Shown here one piece after another: positions 1 through 11,468 of a stretch of DNA of 64,000 nucleotides. Both the position numbers and the translations under genes were made by a program. Source of the stretch: Plantibacter flavus (GTDB lineage Bacteria; Actinomycetota; Actinomycetes; Actinomycetales; Microbacteriaceae); NCBI RefSeq assembly GCF_900177615.1, contig NZ_FXAP01000001.1, positions 750,825 through 814,824 of the forward strand. The letters run 5' to 3'. The notes under the pieces were generated by a model, which was not told where the DNA came from, searched no databases, and was given only the letters and a program-made list of their open reading frames with translations. Position 1 is the first letter of the stretch; each line of letters opens with the position of its first letter.

Positions 1-1
1 C

Positions 2-184
2 AACGCCAGCTCCGGCGCCACGGGCATCCCGCAGGCACTTCCCGGCTCCAAGATGGCTTCGGCTGGAGCCGACTGGGCGACCAACCCCGCGACGCAGATC
101 ACCTGGGGCCTCGGATACATCACGAGTCGGTACAGCACGCCATGTGGCGCGTGGGCCCACTCGGAGTCCAACGGCTGGTACTGA
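2..184 (+). CDS. Secreted lytic transglycosylase/APF-like cell-wall hydrolase, C-terminal fragment
   Basis: The frame is open from the window edge and ends at the TGA at 182-184, giving the last 60 residues of a larger protein. The fragment contains GIPQALPGSKM, NPATQITWGLGYI and ends TPCGAWAHSESNGWY. This tail is typical of the lysozyme-like domain in secreted actinobacterial aggregation-promoting-factor or Rpf-type hydrolases, which cut peptidoglycan glycan strands outside the cell. The rest of the protein, including any signal peptide, LysM/G5 domains and the catalytic glutamate, lies outside the window, so the subfamily cannot be fixed. Confidence 0.75.
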   Translation, partial: NASSGATGIPQALPGSKMASAGADWATNPATQITWGLGYITSRYSTPCGAWAHSESNGWY

Positions 185-221
185 CCGGAACCGCCTCCGA
201 CACGGTCGTGGAGGCTGAGCC

Positions 222-227
222 TAGACT
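222..227 (+). promoter_or_regulatory. -10 box TAGACT for the 96-residue protein gene
   Basis: TAGACT ends 6 bases before the ATG at 234, so transcription should start at or next to the start codon (leaderless mRNA). No Shine-Dalgarno sequence is present. Confidence 0.55.
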
Positions 228-233
228 TGACCC

Positions 234-524
234 ATGCCCCGACACCACCGCCACCGGCCACGGCCCGGCGACGACGAGGGTAACGGTCTCGAACGGCTGA
301 TGGCAGGGTGGAAACGCACCGAGGACCATCGAGACGGATCCTGGTTCGTCCAGCCCGTCAGCGGTTCCAGTGCGCAGAAGACCTACGTGTGTCCCGGATG
401 CGGACAGTCCATCCCGCCCGGCACCGCCCATGTGGTCACGTGGCGCGCTGACGGGCTCCTGGGCGACCAGGCCGACATCGCTGCCCGCCGGCACTGGCAC
501 TCCCATTGCTGGCGCATCCGGTGA
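234..524 (+). CDS. Small zinc-ribbon-like protein of unknown function
   Basis: This 96-residue protein starts at the ATG 6 bases after a TAGACT box. It has a basic, His/Arg-rich N-terminus (MPRHHRHRPRP). The second half carries CPGCGQ at about residues 53-58 and a later HWHSHC cluster near residues 87-92, an arrangement that could bind one zinc ion. Such proteins are often labelled hypothetical or ATP/GTP-binding in actinobacteria, but there is no Walker motif here. It lies 52 bases upstream of the alpha/beta hydrolase on the same strand and may share its transcript. The role is unknown. Confidence 0.7.
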   Translation: MPRHHRHRPRPGDDEGNGLERLMAGWKRTEDHRDGSWFVQPVSGSSAQKTYVCPGCGQSIPPGTAHVVTWRADGLLGDQADIAARRHWHSHCWRIR

Positions 525-576
525 ACGCACGCATGCCGCGAATCGACCCGATCACACCGCCCCGGAGGACTGACTC

Positions 577-1320
577 ATGACCGACACCATCGAGATCCGT
601 GGTGGCGCCGAGCTCCCCGCCGTCCGCGAGGAGATCGAGCTGCACACGGCCGACGGACTGACCCTCGTCGGCGAGCTCGCGGTGCCAGCCGACGGCGAGA
701 TCGTCGCGACCCTGGTGACGCTCCACCCGCTGCCGACCGCCGGCGGGTTCATGGACTCCCATGTGCTCCGGAAGGCCGCGGCGCGCCTGCCTGCGCTCGC
801 GGCGATCGCGGTGCTCCGCTTCAACACCCGTGGCACCTCGTCTCCGCGAGGGACGAGCGACGGCGCGTTCGACGGCGGCGTCGGCGAGCGGGCCGATGTC
901 GAGGCCGCGCTGGCGTTCGTGGCCGAGCGCGGACTTCCGCATCCGTGGATCGTCGGATGGTCGTTCGGGACCGAGCTGGCTTTGAAGTACGGGCGCGACC
1001 CGGCCGTCGAGGGCGTGATCCTCCTCTCTCCGCCGCTGCACCGCACGACGGAGGACGAGCTCCGGGCCTGGGCCGGCGACGACCGGCCGATGGTCGTCCT
1101 CGTGCCCGAGTTCGACGACTACCTCCGACCCGCGGAAGCGGCGGAACGGTTCAGCGTCCTCCCCGGGGCCACCCTCGTCCCGGTGGACGGTGCCAAGCAC
1201 CTGTGGGTGGGGGAGAGCCAGACCCGACGCGTGCTCACCGAGATCGTCGCTGCAGTGCGTCCCGAGGCGCTCCCGCTCCCGACCCACTGGCCGACCGCCG
1301 GCCTCCCAGCGGCCGTCTAG
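577..1320 (+). CDS. Alpha/beta-hydrolase (serine hydrolase family)
   Basis: The 247-residue cytoplasmic protein has a complete alpha/beta-hydrolase signature. The oxyanion-loop strand reads TLHPLPTAGG, the nucleophile elbow is GWSFG near residue 127, an acidic residue lies in VPEFDDYLRP, and the catalytic histidine sits in GAKHLWVGE. The start is the ATG after a GGAGG-type ribosome site at about 563-570. The closest relatives are short KANL3/Tex30-like or dienelactone-hydrolase-like hydrolases. The substrate is unknown. No signal peptide is visible. Confidence 0.85.
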   Translation: MTDTIEIRGGAELPAVREEIELHTADGLTLVGELAVPADGEIVATLVTLHPLPTAGGFMDSHVLRKAAARLPALAAIAVLRFNTRGTSSPRGTSDGAFDGGVGERADVEAALAFVAERGLPHPWIVGWSFGTELALKYGRDPAVEGVILLSPPLHRTTEDELRAWAGDDRPMVVLVPEFDDYLRPAEAAERFSVLPGATLVPVDGAKHLWVGESQTRRVLTEIVAAVRPEALPLPTHWPTAGLPAAV

Positions 1321-1438
1321 CCGCCTCCCAGTCATTTCCGATAGCCTGAACCACCTGCGTCTCCTGCCGGCCCGACCCGCCGGATCCCGTCGGACGCAGG
1401 ATCACCCGCGTCGCTCCGACGCCAGAGGAGAGTAATCC

Positions 1439-3301
1439 GTGCGTTTCGTTCTCGCCATCGCCGCGTTCGTCGTGGCAGCCGTCATGATCGTGACGGGAAT
1501 CGCGCAACGGACCGTGTTCCTCTCGCCCGGCACCTTGAGCCTGTCCACGACGGTCGACAGCGGAGACCGGTTCATCGTCATCCCCGGAAGCGTGCTGCAG
1601 TCGCAGCCGGGAGCGCAGTCCATCGTGGCGGGCGCGGGCGGCGACACACAGGTGTTCATGAGCTACGGGCGCTCCGACGACATCACGGCCTGGCTCGGCG
1701 ACGAGCCGTACAGCCGCGTCGGCGTCAACAGTGCCGGCACCGCCCTGACCACCACGACCGTCACCGCCGAAGCGGAGGCGACCGACGACGGGGCCACCCC
1801 GAGTCCTGAGCCGTCGGCGACACCGGCCCCCGAGCCAACAGACGACACCACGACCTCCGAGAAGGGCCCTGATCCGCGCGGATCCGACCTCTGGCTCGGC
1901 GAGTACGACGAAGCGGGCGCAGTCATCGCGACGATGAGCCTGCCGAAGGACATCGACGTGCTCATCGCGACCGACGGCACGGCCGCCGCTCCGGACTCCC
2001 TCCGCCTCTCCTGGCCGCTCGACAACGCCACCCCATGGGCCGGTCCGCTGATCGCCGGCGGCATCCTCGTGCTCCTCGCCGGTATCGTGCTCTACCTCTC
2101 GGGGATCCAGCGCATGCGGCGGTCGCGAGGCCCGCGTCGCAAGGGTCCGGGACAAGGACAGAAGGGCATCACGAAGATGTCGAGACAACCGAAGCCGCGC
2201 CGCCCCCGTGAACTCGGGGCCGGCAAGACGAAGCGCTCGCCGCTCCGCCGATCCATCGTCGTGGGCGTCCCGCTCGTCCTCATCGGGACCCTCGGTCTGA
2301 GCGGCTGCTCCCAGGACTACTGGCCGACCATCGGAGCACCGTCGCCGACGCCCACCGTCACCGCGACGGACCTGCCGGCCGACAGCCAGGACCAGGACTT
2401 CGCGGCGCCCGTCGTCACCGTGCCACAGGTCGAGCGGATCGTGTCGCGGATCTCGACGGCGGCGTCCGAGGCCGATGCTGCGCTCGACGGCACAGCGGCA
2501 GCCGTCCGGTTCTCCGGGCCGGCGCTCGAGGAGCGCACCGCGAACTACGCCCTCCGCTCGAAGGTGGCCGACGCCGCCGGAGCGACGCCCATACCCGCGT
2601 CGCCCGTCACGCTCACCCTGCCTCAGGCGACAGACGCCTGGCCTCGGACGGTCATGACCGCGATCCAGGACAAGGCCGACGAGACGGTGTCGCCGACGGT
2701 CCTCGTGATGACGCAGCAGGACCCGCGGTCGAACTACCAGGTCGTCTACGCGGAGAAGCTCCTCGAGGGCGCCCGACTCGAGAACGTCGCGCCCGCGACC
2801 ATCGGTGCCGCGAGCGTCCCGCCCGACTCGAAGCTGCTCGTCATGCCGCCGGAGGAGATCGCCGCGGCGTACGCCGACATCATCACCAACGGCGACGCGA
2901 GCACCTTCGCCGGCCTGTTCAACGCTGACGGCGACGTCTTCCGGACGCAGGTCGCCGCGGATCGCGCCGCGAAGGCCGCCAGCCTGCCGACGACGGCCAG
3001 CATCGCCTTCTCGGCGGCCGCCGGTACCGGCCCGAACGTCGCGTTGGCGACCAACGACTCCGGCGCGATCGTCGCCGTCAACGTGCAGGAGGGCGAGGTG
3101 GTCTCCGTCGTCACAGCCGGTGCTACCGTGAAACCTCAGGGTGCCGTCGCCGCGCTCTCCGGGATCACCGAGAGCGCGAAGGGGACGCAGGCCACCTATG
3201 GCGACCAGCTCCTGTTCTACGTGCCAGCCGTCAACTCCGGAGAGAAGATCACCTTGCTCGGATTCACCCAGACCCTCATCGCCGCATCGGAGCTTCCGTG
3301 A
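1439..3301 (+). CDS. Large membrane-anchored envelope protein of unknown function
   Basis: This 620-residue protein starts at a GTG preceded by AGGAGAG. Predicted membrane segments lie at about residues 1-20, 200-224 and 272-290. The first extracytoplasmic part (about 25-195) includes a Thr/Pro/Glu-rich linker near 105-145. After the second segment comes a basic cytoplasmic stretch rich in Arg and Lys. The third segment ends in a lipobox-like LSGC with Cys290, followed by a Thr/Pro-rich linker and a roughly 310-residue Ala-rich outer domain. An internal ATG at 2177 would give a free-standing lipoprotein, so the gene may be a fusion of a membrane protein and a lipoprotein or may have an internal start. 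Its stop codon overlaps the start of the thioredoxin/TPR gene by 4 bases. No family could be assigned. Confidence 0.8.
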   Translation: MRFVLAIAAFVVAAVMIVTGIAQRTVFLSPGTLSLSTTVDSGDRFIVIPGSVLQSQPGAQSIVAGAGGDTQVFMSYGRSDDITAWLGDEPYSRVGVNSAGTALTTTTVTAEAEATDDGATPSPEPSATPAPEPTDDTTTSEKGPDPRGSDLWLGEYDEAGAVIATMSLPKDIDVLIATDGTAAAPDSLRLSWPLDNATPWAGPLIAGGILVLLAGIVLYLSGIQRMRRSRGPRRKGPGQGQKGITKMSRQPKPRRPRELGAGKTKRSPLRRSIVVGVPLVLIGTLGLSGCSQDYWPTIGAPSPTPTVTATDLPADSQDQDFAAPVVTVPQVERIVSRISTAASEADAALDGTAAAVRFSGPALEERTANYALRSKVADAAGATPIPASPVTLTLPQATDAWPRTVMTAIQDKADETVSPTVLVMTQQDPRSNYQVVYAEKLLEGARLENVAPATIGAASVPPDSKLLVMPPEEIAAAYADIITNGDASTFAGLFNADGDVFRTQVAADRAAKAASLPTTASIAFSAAAGTGPNVALATNDSGAIVAVNVQEGEVVSVVTAGATVKPQGAVAALSGITESAKGTQATYGDQLLFYVPAVNSGEKITLLGFTQTLIAASELP

Positions 3302-4278
3302 GTGCCGCGGAGCCGAGCGCAGCACACCTGCGCGGCGCCGTCGACCTCTCCGGCCTCGCGCGTCGCCACCAGGCGCCGCCCGCCGGTGCGCCGGCACAGC
3401 CAGGTGCGCCTGCAGAAGCGCCCGGGGCCACGACCGATCAGACCGTTCAGGTCCCGTCCCTGGTCTTCGACGCGACCGACGACGGGTTCGGTCAGGTCGT
3501 CGAGCTGTCCTCCGTGGTCCCCGTCATCATCGACCTCTGGGCCGAATGGTGCGGGCCGTGCAAGCAGCTCTCGCCGGTGCTCGAGCGCCTCGCCGCCGAA
3601 TACGCCGGTCGCTTCGTGCTCGCCAAGGTGGACGTCGACGCGAACCCGCAGCTCTCCCAGGCCTTCCAGGCGCAGTCGATCCCGATGGTCGTCGCCGTCG
3701 TGGGCGGACGCCCGGTGCCGATGTTCAACGGTGCGATCCCGGAGTCGCAGGTGCGCGACGTGATCGAGCAGCTGCTGCAGCTGGCCGAGCAGAACGGGGT
3801 CTCCGGTCGGGCCGTCGTCGCCGATGGCGACGCCGCAGCCCCCGCCGAGCCCGTTGAAGAGCCGCTGCCGCCCCTCCACGCCGAGGCGTACGAGGCCATC
3901 GAACGCGCCGACTACCCGACGGCCATCGCCGCGTATGAGAAGGCCATCGCGCAGAACCCGAAGGACGACATGGCTGTGGCCGGCCTCGCCCAGGTCCGTC
4001 TGCTGCACCGCCTCACGGGGAAGACCCTCGATGAGATCCGCGGACGAGCGGCCGCCGCTCCCGATGATCTCGACGCCCAGCTGACCGTCGCCGACCTCGA
4101 CCTCTCCGGAGGGCACCTCGAGGACGCCTTCGATCGTCTGCTGACGCTGTTCCCCGACCTCGACCAGTCGGGCAAGGACACCGTCCGGACGCGCCTGCTC
4201 GAGCTGTTCCAGGTCGCCGGCGTCACCGATCCGCGCGTGATGAAGGCCAGGGCCCGGTTGACCGGCCTCCTCTACTGA
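3298..4278 (+). CDS. Thioredoxin-domain/TPR protein (YbbN/CnoX-like)
   Basis: The 326-residue protein begins at a GTG overlapping the previous stop (GTGA). After a roughly 45-residue Ala/Pro-rich tail it has a thioredoxin fold with the canonical WCGPC motif (Cys85, Cys88) and the cis-Pro loop SIPMV. From about residue 185 onwards it consists of TPR-like helices. This matches the YbbN/CnoX family, holdase chaperones that can form mixed disulfides with clients. The E. coli protein lacks the CXXC pair, whereas this one keeps both cysteines and may be redox-active. There is no signal peptide, so it is cytoplasmic. A strong hairpin follows the stop. Confidence 0.88.
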   Translation: MSAAEPSAAHLRGAVDLSGLARRHQAPPAGAPAQPGAPAEAPGATTDQTVQVPSLVFDATDDGFGQVVELSSVVPVIIDLWAEWCGPCKQLSPVLERLAAEYAGRFVLAKVDVDANPQLSQAFQAQSIPMVVAVVGGRPVPMFNGAIPESQVRDVIEQLLQLAEQNGVSGRAVVADGDAAAPAEPVEEPLPPLHAEAYEAIERADYPTAIAAYEKAIAQNPKDDMAVAGLAQVRLLHRLTGKTLDEIRGRAAAAPDDLDAQLTVADLDLSGGHLEDAFDRLLTLFPDLDQSGKDTVRTRLLELFQVAGVTDPRVMKARARLTGLLY

Positions 4279-4286
4279 CCGACCGG

Positions 4287-4334
4287 TGCACGACGAAGGC
4301 CCGCCTCCCTCAGGAGGCGGGCCTTCGTCGTGCA
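4287..4334. terminator. Bidirectional hairpin terminator
   Basis: A perfect 22-bp inverted repeat with a CTCA loop lies between the convergent thioredoxin/TPR gene and glgB. There is no T tract on either side. It can serve both strands. Confidence 0.85.
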
Positions 4335-4356
4335 GCCGGGTGCCGCGGAAGCCTGG

Positions 4357-6644
<2,288 letters not shown>

Positions 6645-6648
<4 letters not shown>

Positions 6649-8699
6649 GGTCGGATCCTCACGCTCAGGATGTGCACGGGCTCGGCGAAGGCGTCGAGGC
6701 GCACGAAGTTGCTGTCGGACCAGATCCACTCGGCTCCCGTGACGAGGTCCGTGACGTCGAAGCTGCCGCCGGGGACACCACCGAACACGGTCTGGTCGAG
6801 GTGCACCATGGTCTGTCGCACCGAGTGCGGATCGAGGTTGGCGACGACGAGCAGGGTGTCATGCTCACCGGTGCCGGTGAACCGCTCGTCGAGATGCTTG
6901 CTGAAGACGAGGATCTGGTCGTCGTCGCTCCAGTGGAAGCTGATGTTGCGCAACTGCCGGAGGGCGGGATGCGCACGCCGGATCTGGTTGAGCAGGGTGA
7001 GGTACGGCGACAGGGAGGAGCCGGCGGCTTCCGCAGCGGCCCAGTCCCGCGGACGGTACTCGAACTTCTCGCTGTCGATGTTCTCCTCGGCACCGGGACG
7101 GGCCACGTTCTCGATGAGCTCATACCCGGCGTAGACCCCCCACGTCGGCGCGGCGGTCGCGGCGATCGCCGCACGCACCTTGTACGCCGCCCGGCCACCG
7201 AACTGCAGGTACTCGGTGAGGATGTCGGGCGTGTTGACGAACAGGTTGGGCCGGAGGAAGTCGGCGGTCTCGGTCGCTGCCGCGCCGAGGAACTTCTCGA
7301 GCTCCTCCTTCGTGTTGCGCCACGTGAAGTAGGTGTAGCTCTGCTGGAACCCGACCTTCGCCAGACCCTGCAGCAGGGCCGGACGGGTGAAGGCCTCCGC
7401 GAGGAACACGACGTCGGGGTCCGTCCGATTGACGGTCGCGAGCAACCACTCCCAGAAGTCGAGCGGCTTCGTGTGGGGGTTGTCGACGCGGAAGATGCGC
7501 ACGCCGAGCGAGATCCAGTGGCGGACGATGCGCAGCACCTCGGCCCGGATGCCCTCGGGGTCGTTGTCGAAGTTGACCGGGTAGATGTCCTGGTACTTCT
7601 TCGGCGGGTTCTCGGCGTACGCGATCGTGCCGTCGGGGAGGGTCGTGAACCACTCGGGGTGCTCGGTCACCCAGGGGTGGTCCGGCGACGCTTGCAGGGC
7701 GAGATCGAGGGCGACCTCCAGGCCGACCTTCTTCGCCTGGCGGACGAAGGCGACGAAGTCCTTCTCCGTGCCGAGGTCGGGATGGATCGCGTCATGACCG
7801 CCCGCGGCACCACCGATCGCCCAGGGGGAGCCCGGGTCGTGCTCGCCTGGCGTGAGGGTGTTGTTCGGCCCCTTGCGGAACGTCACGCCGATGGGGTGGA
7901 TGGGCGGCAGGTAGAGGACGTCGAAGCCCATCGCGGCGACGGCCGGCAACCGCCCGGCTGCGCTGCGGAAGGTGCCCGACGTCCAGGAGCCGTCCGGGTT
8001 CCGCTCAGCACCCTCCGACCGCGGGAAGAACTCGTACCAGGAACCGACGCCGGCCCGGGTGCGCTCGACGCGGACCACGCGCTCGTCGCTCGTGCTCGTG
8101 AGACCGGCGAACGGTCGGCGGTCGGCGGTGGCCAGGAGTTCGGGGTCGTCGAGCACCGCGAACCGGGCTTCCGGCTCGGCGTCGGTGTCGCGGAGGAGCT
8201 TGGCGGCGGCGGTGAGGAAGCGGCGGTCCTTAGCCGGGCGGAGCTTGTCCGACGAGGCGCGCTCGAGGAGTTCCGCGCCGATGAGGTACATGAGCTCGAC
8301 GTCGACACCGGCCTCGATCTTGACCCGGGCGTTGTGCTCCCAGGTCGCGAACTCGTCGGCGAAGGCGCGGACCTGGTACCGCCAGGTGCCCTCCGTCGCG
8401 AGTTGGACCTCGACCTCGAAGCGGTCGGTGCCCGGAGCGCCCGGAGCCATACGATGCGCGACCGTCTTCCCGCGCGGATCGGTGAGCAGGAGCTCGACAC
8501 CGATGAGGTCGTGTCCTTCGCGGAACGCGGTCGCGCCGAACGGCACCACCTCGCCCGAGAACGCCTTGGCCGGCCAACGGCCATCTTCGACCGAGGGCGT
8601 CGGATCCAGGATCGGGATGCGCCCGATGCTCGGGGACAGCGTGAGCGACACCGGTACGGCGTCGTCGACGGTGGAGGACTGCGGTACTGACTTCGGCAT
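6645..8699 (-). CDS. glgE: Alpha-1,4-glucan:maltose-1-phosphate maltosyltransferase
   Basis: GlgE transfers maltosyl units from alpha-maltose-1-phosphate onto alpha-1,4-glucan, the actinobacterial alternative to GlgA. The 684-residue protein (GH13 subfamily 3) has an N-terminal beta domain, then a barrel with IFRVDNPHTK (nucleophile Asp near 404) and FLAEAFTRP (acid/base Glu near 433). The ATG at 8699 is chosen because AAGGAG lies upstream, though the 12-base spacing is long. A GTG at 8726 in the same frame, 7 bases after a TACGGT box, is an alternative leaderless start adding 9 residues. It is the first gene of the glgE-glgB operon. The partner genes for maltose-1-phosphate synthesis (treS/pep2 or glgM) are not in this window. 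Confidence 0.95.
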
Positions 8700-8733
8700 A
8701 GTGCGTTCCATCTCCTTCGGTGCCACTGGTCCG

Positions 8734-8739
8734 ACCGTA
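8734..8739 (-). promoter_or_regulatory. -10 box TACGGT for glgE-glgB
   Basis: TACGGT read leftward lies 7 bases before the alternative GTG at 8726 and about 35 bases before the ATG at 8699. It is the likely operon promoter within the 172-bp divergent region shared with glgP. Confidence 0.4.
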
Positions 8740-8859
8740 CCGCGAAACGACCGCCGATGAAGGGGCGCGCGGGGTGTCGCGCGTCATGCTAAGGCCTCCG
8801 GCGCGGCCGTGTCCCGGGTGGCCGCCCGAAGAGCGTCCGGGTGCGTTCCGCGGTTGCCA

Positions 8860-8865
8860 TAGAGT
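8860..8865 (+). promoter_or_regulatory. -10 box TAGAGT for glgP
   Basis: TAGAGT ends 6 bases before the GTG start of glgP at 8872, and there is no ribosome-binding site. This indicates a leaderless transcript. Confidence 0.5.
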
Positions 8866-8871
8866 GAGCGC

Positions 8872-11445
8872 GTGAAGGCTATCCGCAGGTTTACCGTCCG
8901 CGCGCTCATCCCCGAGTCCCTGACCTCGCTCACCGCCCTCGCTGCGAACCTGCGGTGGTCGTGGCACGAGCCGACGCAGCGCCTGTTCGACGAGATCGCA
9001 CCGGACGTCTGGCGCGAGTCCGACCATGATCCGATCAGCGGCCTCGGACTCGTGACACCGGAGCGACTGGCGGAACTCGCCGCCGATGCGGACTTCGTCG
9101 GCCGGGCCGATGCTTTGCACGCCGACCTCCGCCGGTATCTGCAGGAGCCGCGGTGGTACCAGGGCCTCGCGGACCCGAAACCGCAGACGATCGCCTACTT
9201 CTCGCCCGAATTCGGTATCGCCGCGGCCCTGCCGCAGTACTCGGGCGGCCTCGGCATCCTCGCCGGCGACCACCTCAAGAGCGCGTCCGACCTGGGTGTG
9301 CCGCTCGTCGGCGTGGGCCTCCTCTACCGCTCCGGATACTTCGCGCAGACGATCACGAACGACGGCTGGCAGCAGGAGTCCTATCCCGTGCAGGACCCCG
9401 ACGGACTCCCGGTCACCGTGCTCCGGGAACCGGACGGGACACCGGTCACCGTCACCCTGGCGCTCCCCGACGACCGGAGCCTGTCGGCACGGGTCTGGAT
9501 CGCCGAGGTCGGTCGGGTGCCACTGCTACTGCTCGACACGGACATCCCGGAGAACGTCGCCGACCTGCGCGGCGTGACGGACCGGTTGTACGGCGGTGGC
9601 GGCGAGCATCGACTCCTGCAGGAACTCCTCCTCGGCATCGGCGGTGTCCGAGCGATCAAGCAGTGGAGCGAGCTCACGGACCACGCGCTTCCGCAGGTGT
9701 ACCACTCCAACGAAGGCCACGCCGGTTTCCTTGGGCTTGAGCGGATCAGCGACCTCGTCGGGAACGGCCTCTCCTTCGACGAGGCGCTGCAGCTCGTGCG
9801 CGGCGGGACCGTCTTCACGACGCACACCCCGGTTCCAGCCGGGATCGACCGGTTCGACCGCGAGGTGATCACGCGCTACTTCAGCGGTGACCTGCTCCCG
9901 GGCGTCGCCGCACCGGACGTCCTCGCACTCGGTGACGAGACGGCGAACGGTGGCTCGGCCGACGTGTTCAACCTGGCGATCATGGGCCTGCGTCTGGCAC
10001 AGCGCGCGAACGGCGTCAGCCGGTTGCACGGCGAGGTGAGCCGCGCGATGTTCCGAGGCCTCTGGCCAGGCTTCGACGTCTCGGACGTGCCGATCACGTC
10101 GATCACGAACGGTGTCCACGCCCCGAGCTGGACCGATCCGTCGCTCGTCGACCTCGCCGTGGACCGGTGGGGGACGACCGACACGAGTCGGGCGGACTGG
10201 TCCGATCCCTCGCTCTCGGACGCCGAGCTCTGGTCGCGGAAGCACGGGATGCGGGAGCGCCTCGTCGCCGACGTGCGGCGCCGGATCGCCGACGGGTATC
10301 GGAGCCAGAATCCGCAGGCGGTGCTCCCGTCCTGGATCGACGAACTGCTCGACCCCGAGGTGTTGACGATCGGGTTCGCCCGGCGCGTGCCGAGCTACAA
10401 GCGGCTCACCCTCATGCTGCGCGATCCCGATCGACTGCGCGCGATCCTGCTCGACCCCGAACGGCCCGTCCAGATCGTCGTCGCGGGCAAGGCACACCCG
10501 GCGGACGACGACGGCAAGCGGCTCATCCAGCACCTCGTGCGGTTCGCCCAGGACCCCGAGCTCCGATCGCGCATCGTCTTCCTGCCGGACTACGGCATCG
10601 GGATGGCCAAGACGCTCTACCCCGGCTGTGACGTGTGGTTGAACAACCCGCTGCGTCCCCTCGAAGCCTGCGGGACGTCCGGCATGAAGGCCGCACTCAA
10701 CGGGGCCCTGAACCTGTCGATCCTCGACGGATGGTGGAACGAGTACGCGGACGGCGAGAACGGTTGGGTCATCCCGTCTGCCGACGGTGCGGCGGACGAC
10801 GAGGAACGCGACGCCCTCGAGGCCACGGCGCTGTACGAGATCCTCGAGCACCAGCTGGTGCCGCGGTTCTACGAGCGCGAGGACGACGGCCTGCCGCAGC
10901 GCTGGATGCAGATGGTGCGACACACGATCTCGACGCTGTCCGAACCACTCAGCGCCGACCGCATGGTCCGCGAGTACACGGAGCGCATGTACCTCCCGGC
11001 GGCTGCGATGGAGCGCGAGCTCAACGCGTCCGATCAGCAGCGGGCGCGCGAGCTGGCGGCGTACAAGCAGCGGGTGCGCGAGGCTTGGCCACAGCTGGCG
11101 GTCGCCCATGTCGAGAGCGGCGGTGTCGACGCGGTCCCGCAGGTCGGTGACGTGCTGCGGCTGCGCGCCTACGTCCAGCTGGGATCGCTGTCACCGGAGG
11201 ACGTGACCGTCGAGGTGGTCTGCGGGGTACCCGGTACCGGGGGAGAACTGCTCGACATCCGGACGCAGCCGCTCGAGCAGCAGCAGTCCCCGTCGACGAG
11301 TCGGCCGGAGCACACGCTCGAGTACGCCGGGACGCTTCCCCTCGATCGGGCCGGCGGGTTCGGGTACACGGTGCGCATCGTGCCGAGACACGAGCTGCTC
11401 CTCACCCCCGCGGAACTCGGGCTCGTCGCCGTGGCGGACCAGTAG
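8872..11445 (+). CDS. glgP: Alpha-glucan (glycogen) phosphorylase
   Basis: GlgP releases glucose-1-phosphate from the ends of alpha-1,4-glucans using pyridoxal phosphate. The 857-residue protein belongs to the GT35 alpha-glucan phosphorylase type common in actinobacteria and thermophiles, which starts with a DUF3417-like domain (NLRWSWHEPT near residue 26). Other signatures are YFSPEFGI, GGLGILAGDH, YHSNEGHAGF and the cofactor loop GTSGMKAALNG with PLP lysine Lys606. It starts at GTG. It diverges from glgE-glgB and converges on ybaK-glgX, so the three glycogen units may be switched separately. Confidence 0.95.
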   Translation: MKAIRRFTVRALIPESLTSLTALAANLRWSWHEPTQRLFDEIAPDVWRESDHDPISGLGLVTPERLAELAADADFVGRADALHADLRRYLQEPRWYQGLADPKPQTIAYFSPEFGIAAALPQYSGGLGILAGDHLKSASDLGVPLVGVGLLYRSGYFAQTITNDGWQQESYPVQDPDGLPVTVLREPDGTPVTVTLALPDDRSLSARVWIAEVGRVPLLLLDTDIPENVADLRGVTDRLYGGGGEHRLLQELLLGIGGVRAIKQWSELTDHALPQVYHSNEGHAGFLGLERISDLVGNGLSFDEALQLVRGGTVFTTHTPVPAGIDRFDREVITRYFSGDLLPGVAAPDVLALGDETANGGSADVFNLAIMGLRLAQRANGVSRLHGEVSRAMFRGLWPGFDVSDVPITSITNGVHAPSWTDPSLVDLAVDRWGTTDTSRADWSDPSLSDAELWSRKHGMRERLVADVRRRIADGYRSQNPQAVLPSWIDELLDPEVLTIGFARRVPSYKRLTLMLRDPDRLRAILLDPERPVQIVVAGKAHPADDDGKRLIQHLVRFAQDPELRSRIVFLPDYGIGMAKTLYPGCDVWLNNPLRPLEACGTSGMKAALNGALNLSILDGWWNEYADGENGWVIPSADGAADDEERDALEATALYEILEHQLVPRFYEREDDGLPQRWMQMVRHTISTLSEPLSADRMVREYTERMYLPAAAMERELNASDQQRARELAAYKQRVREAWPQLAVAHVESGGVDAVPQVGDVLRLRAYVQLGSLSPEDVTVEVVCGVPGTGGELLDIRTQPLEQQQSPSTSRPEHTLEYAGTLPLDRAGGFGYTVRIVPRHELLLTPAELGLVAVADQ

Positions 11446-11468
11446 GGCGATCTCGTCGAGGGATCCGG

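Noticed and set aside
1235-3397. Long antisense open frame (720 codons) over the membrane-protein gene
   Set aside because: High GC leaves few stops in the frame opposite a real gene. The predicted protein is Arg/Gly/Asp-rich with no domain pattern, and the sense strand has clear membrane segments and a thioredoxin partner.
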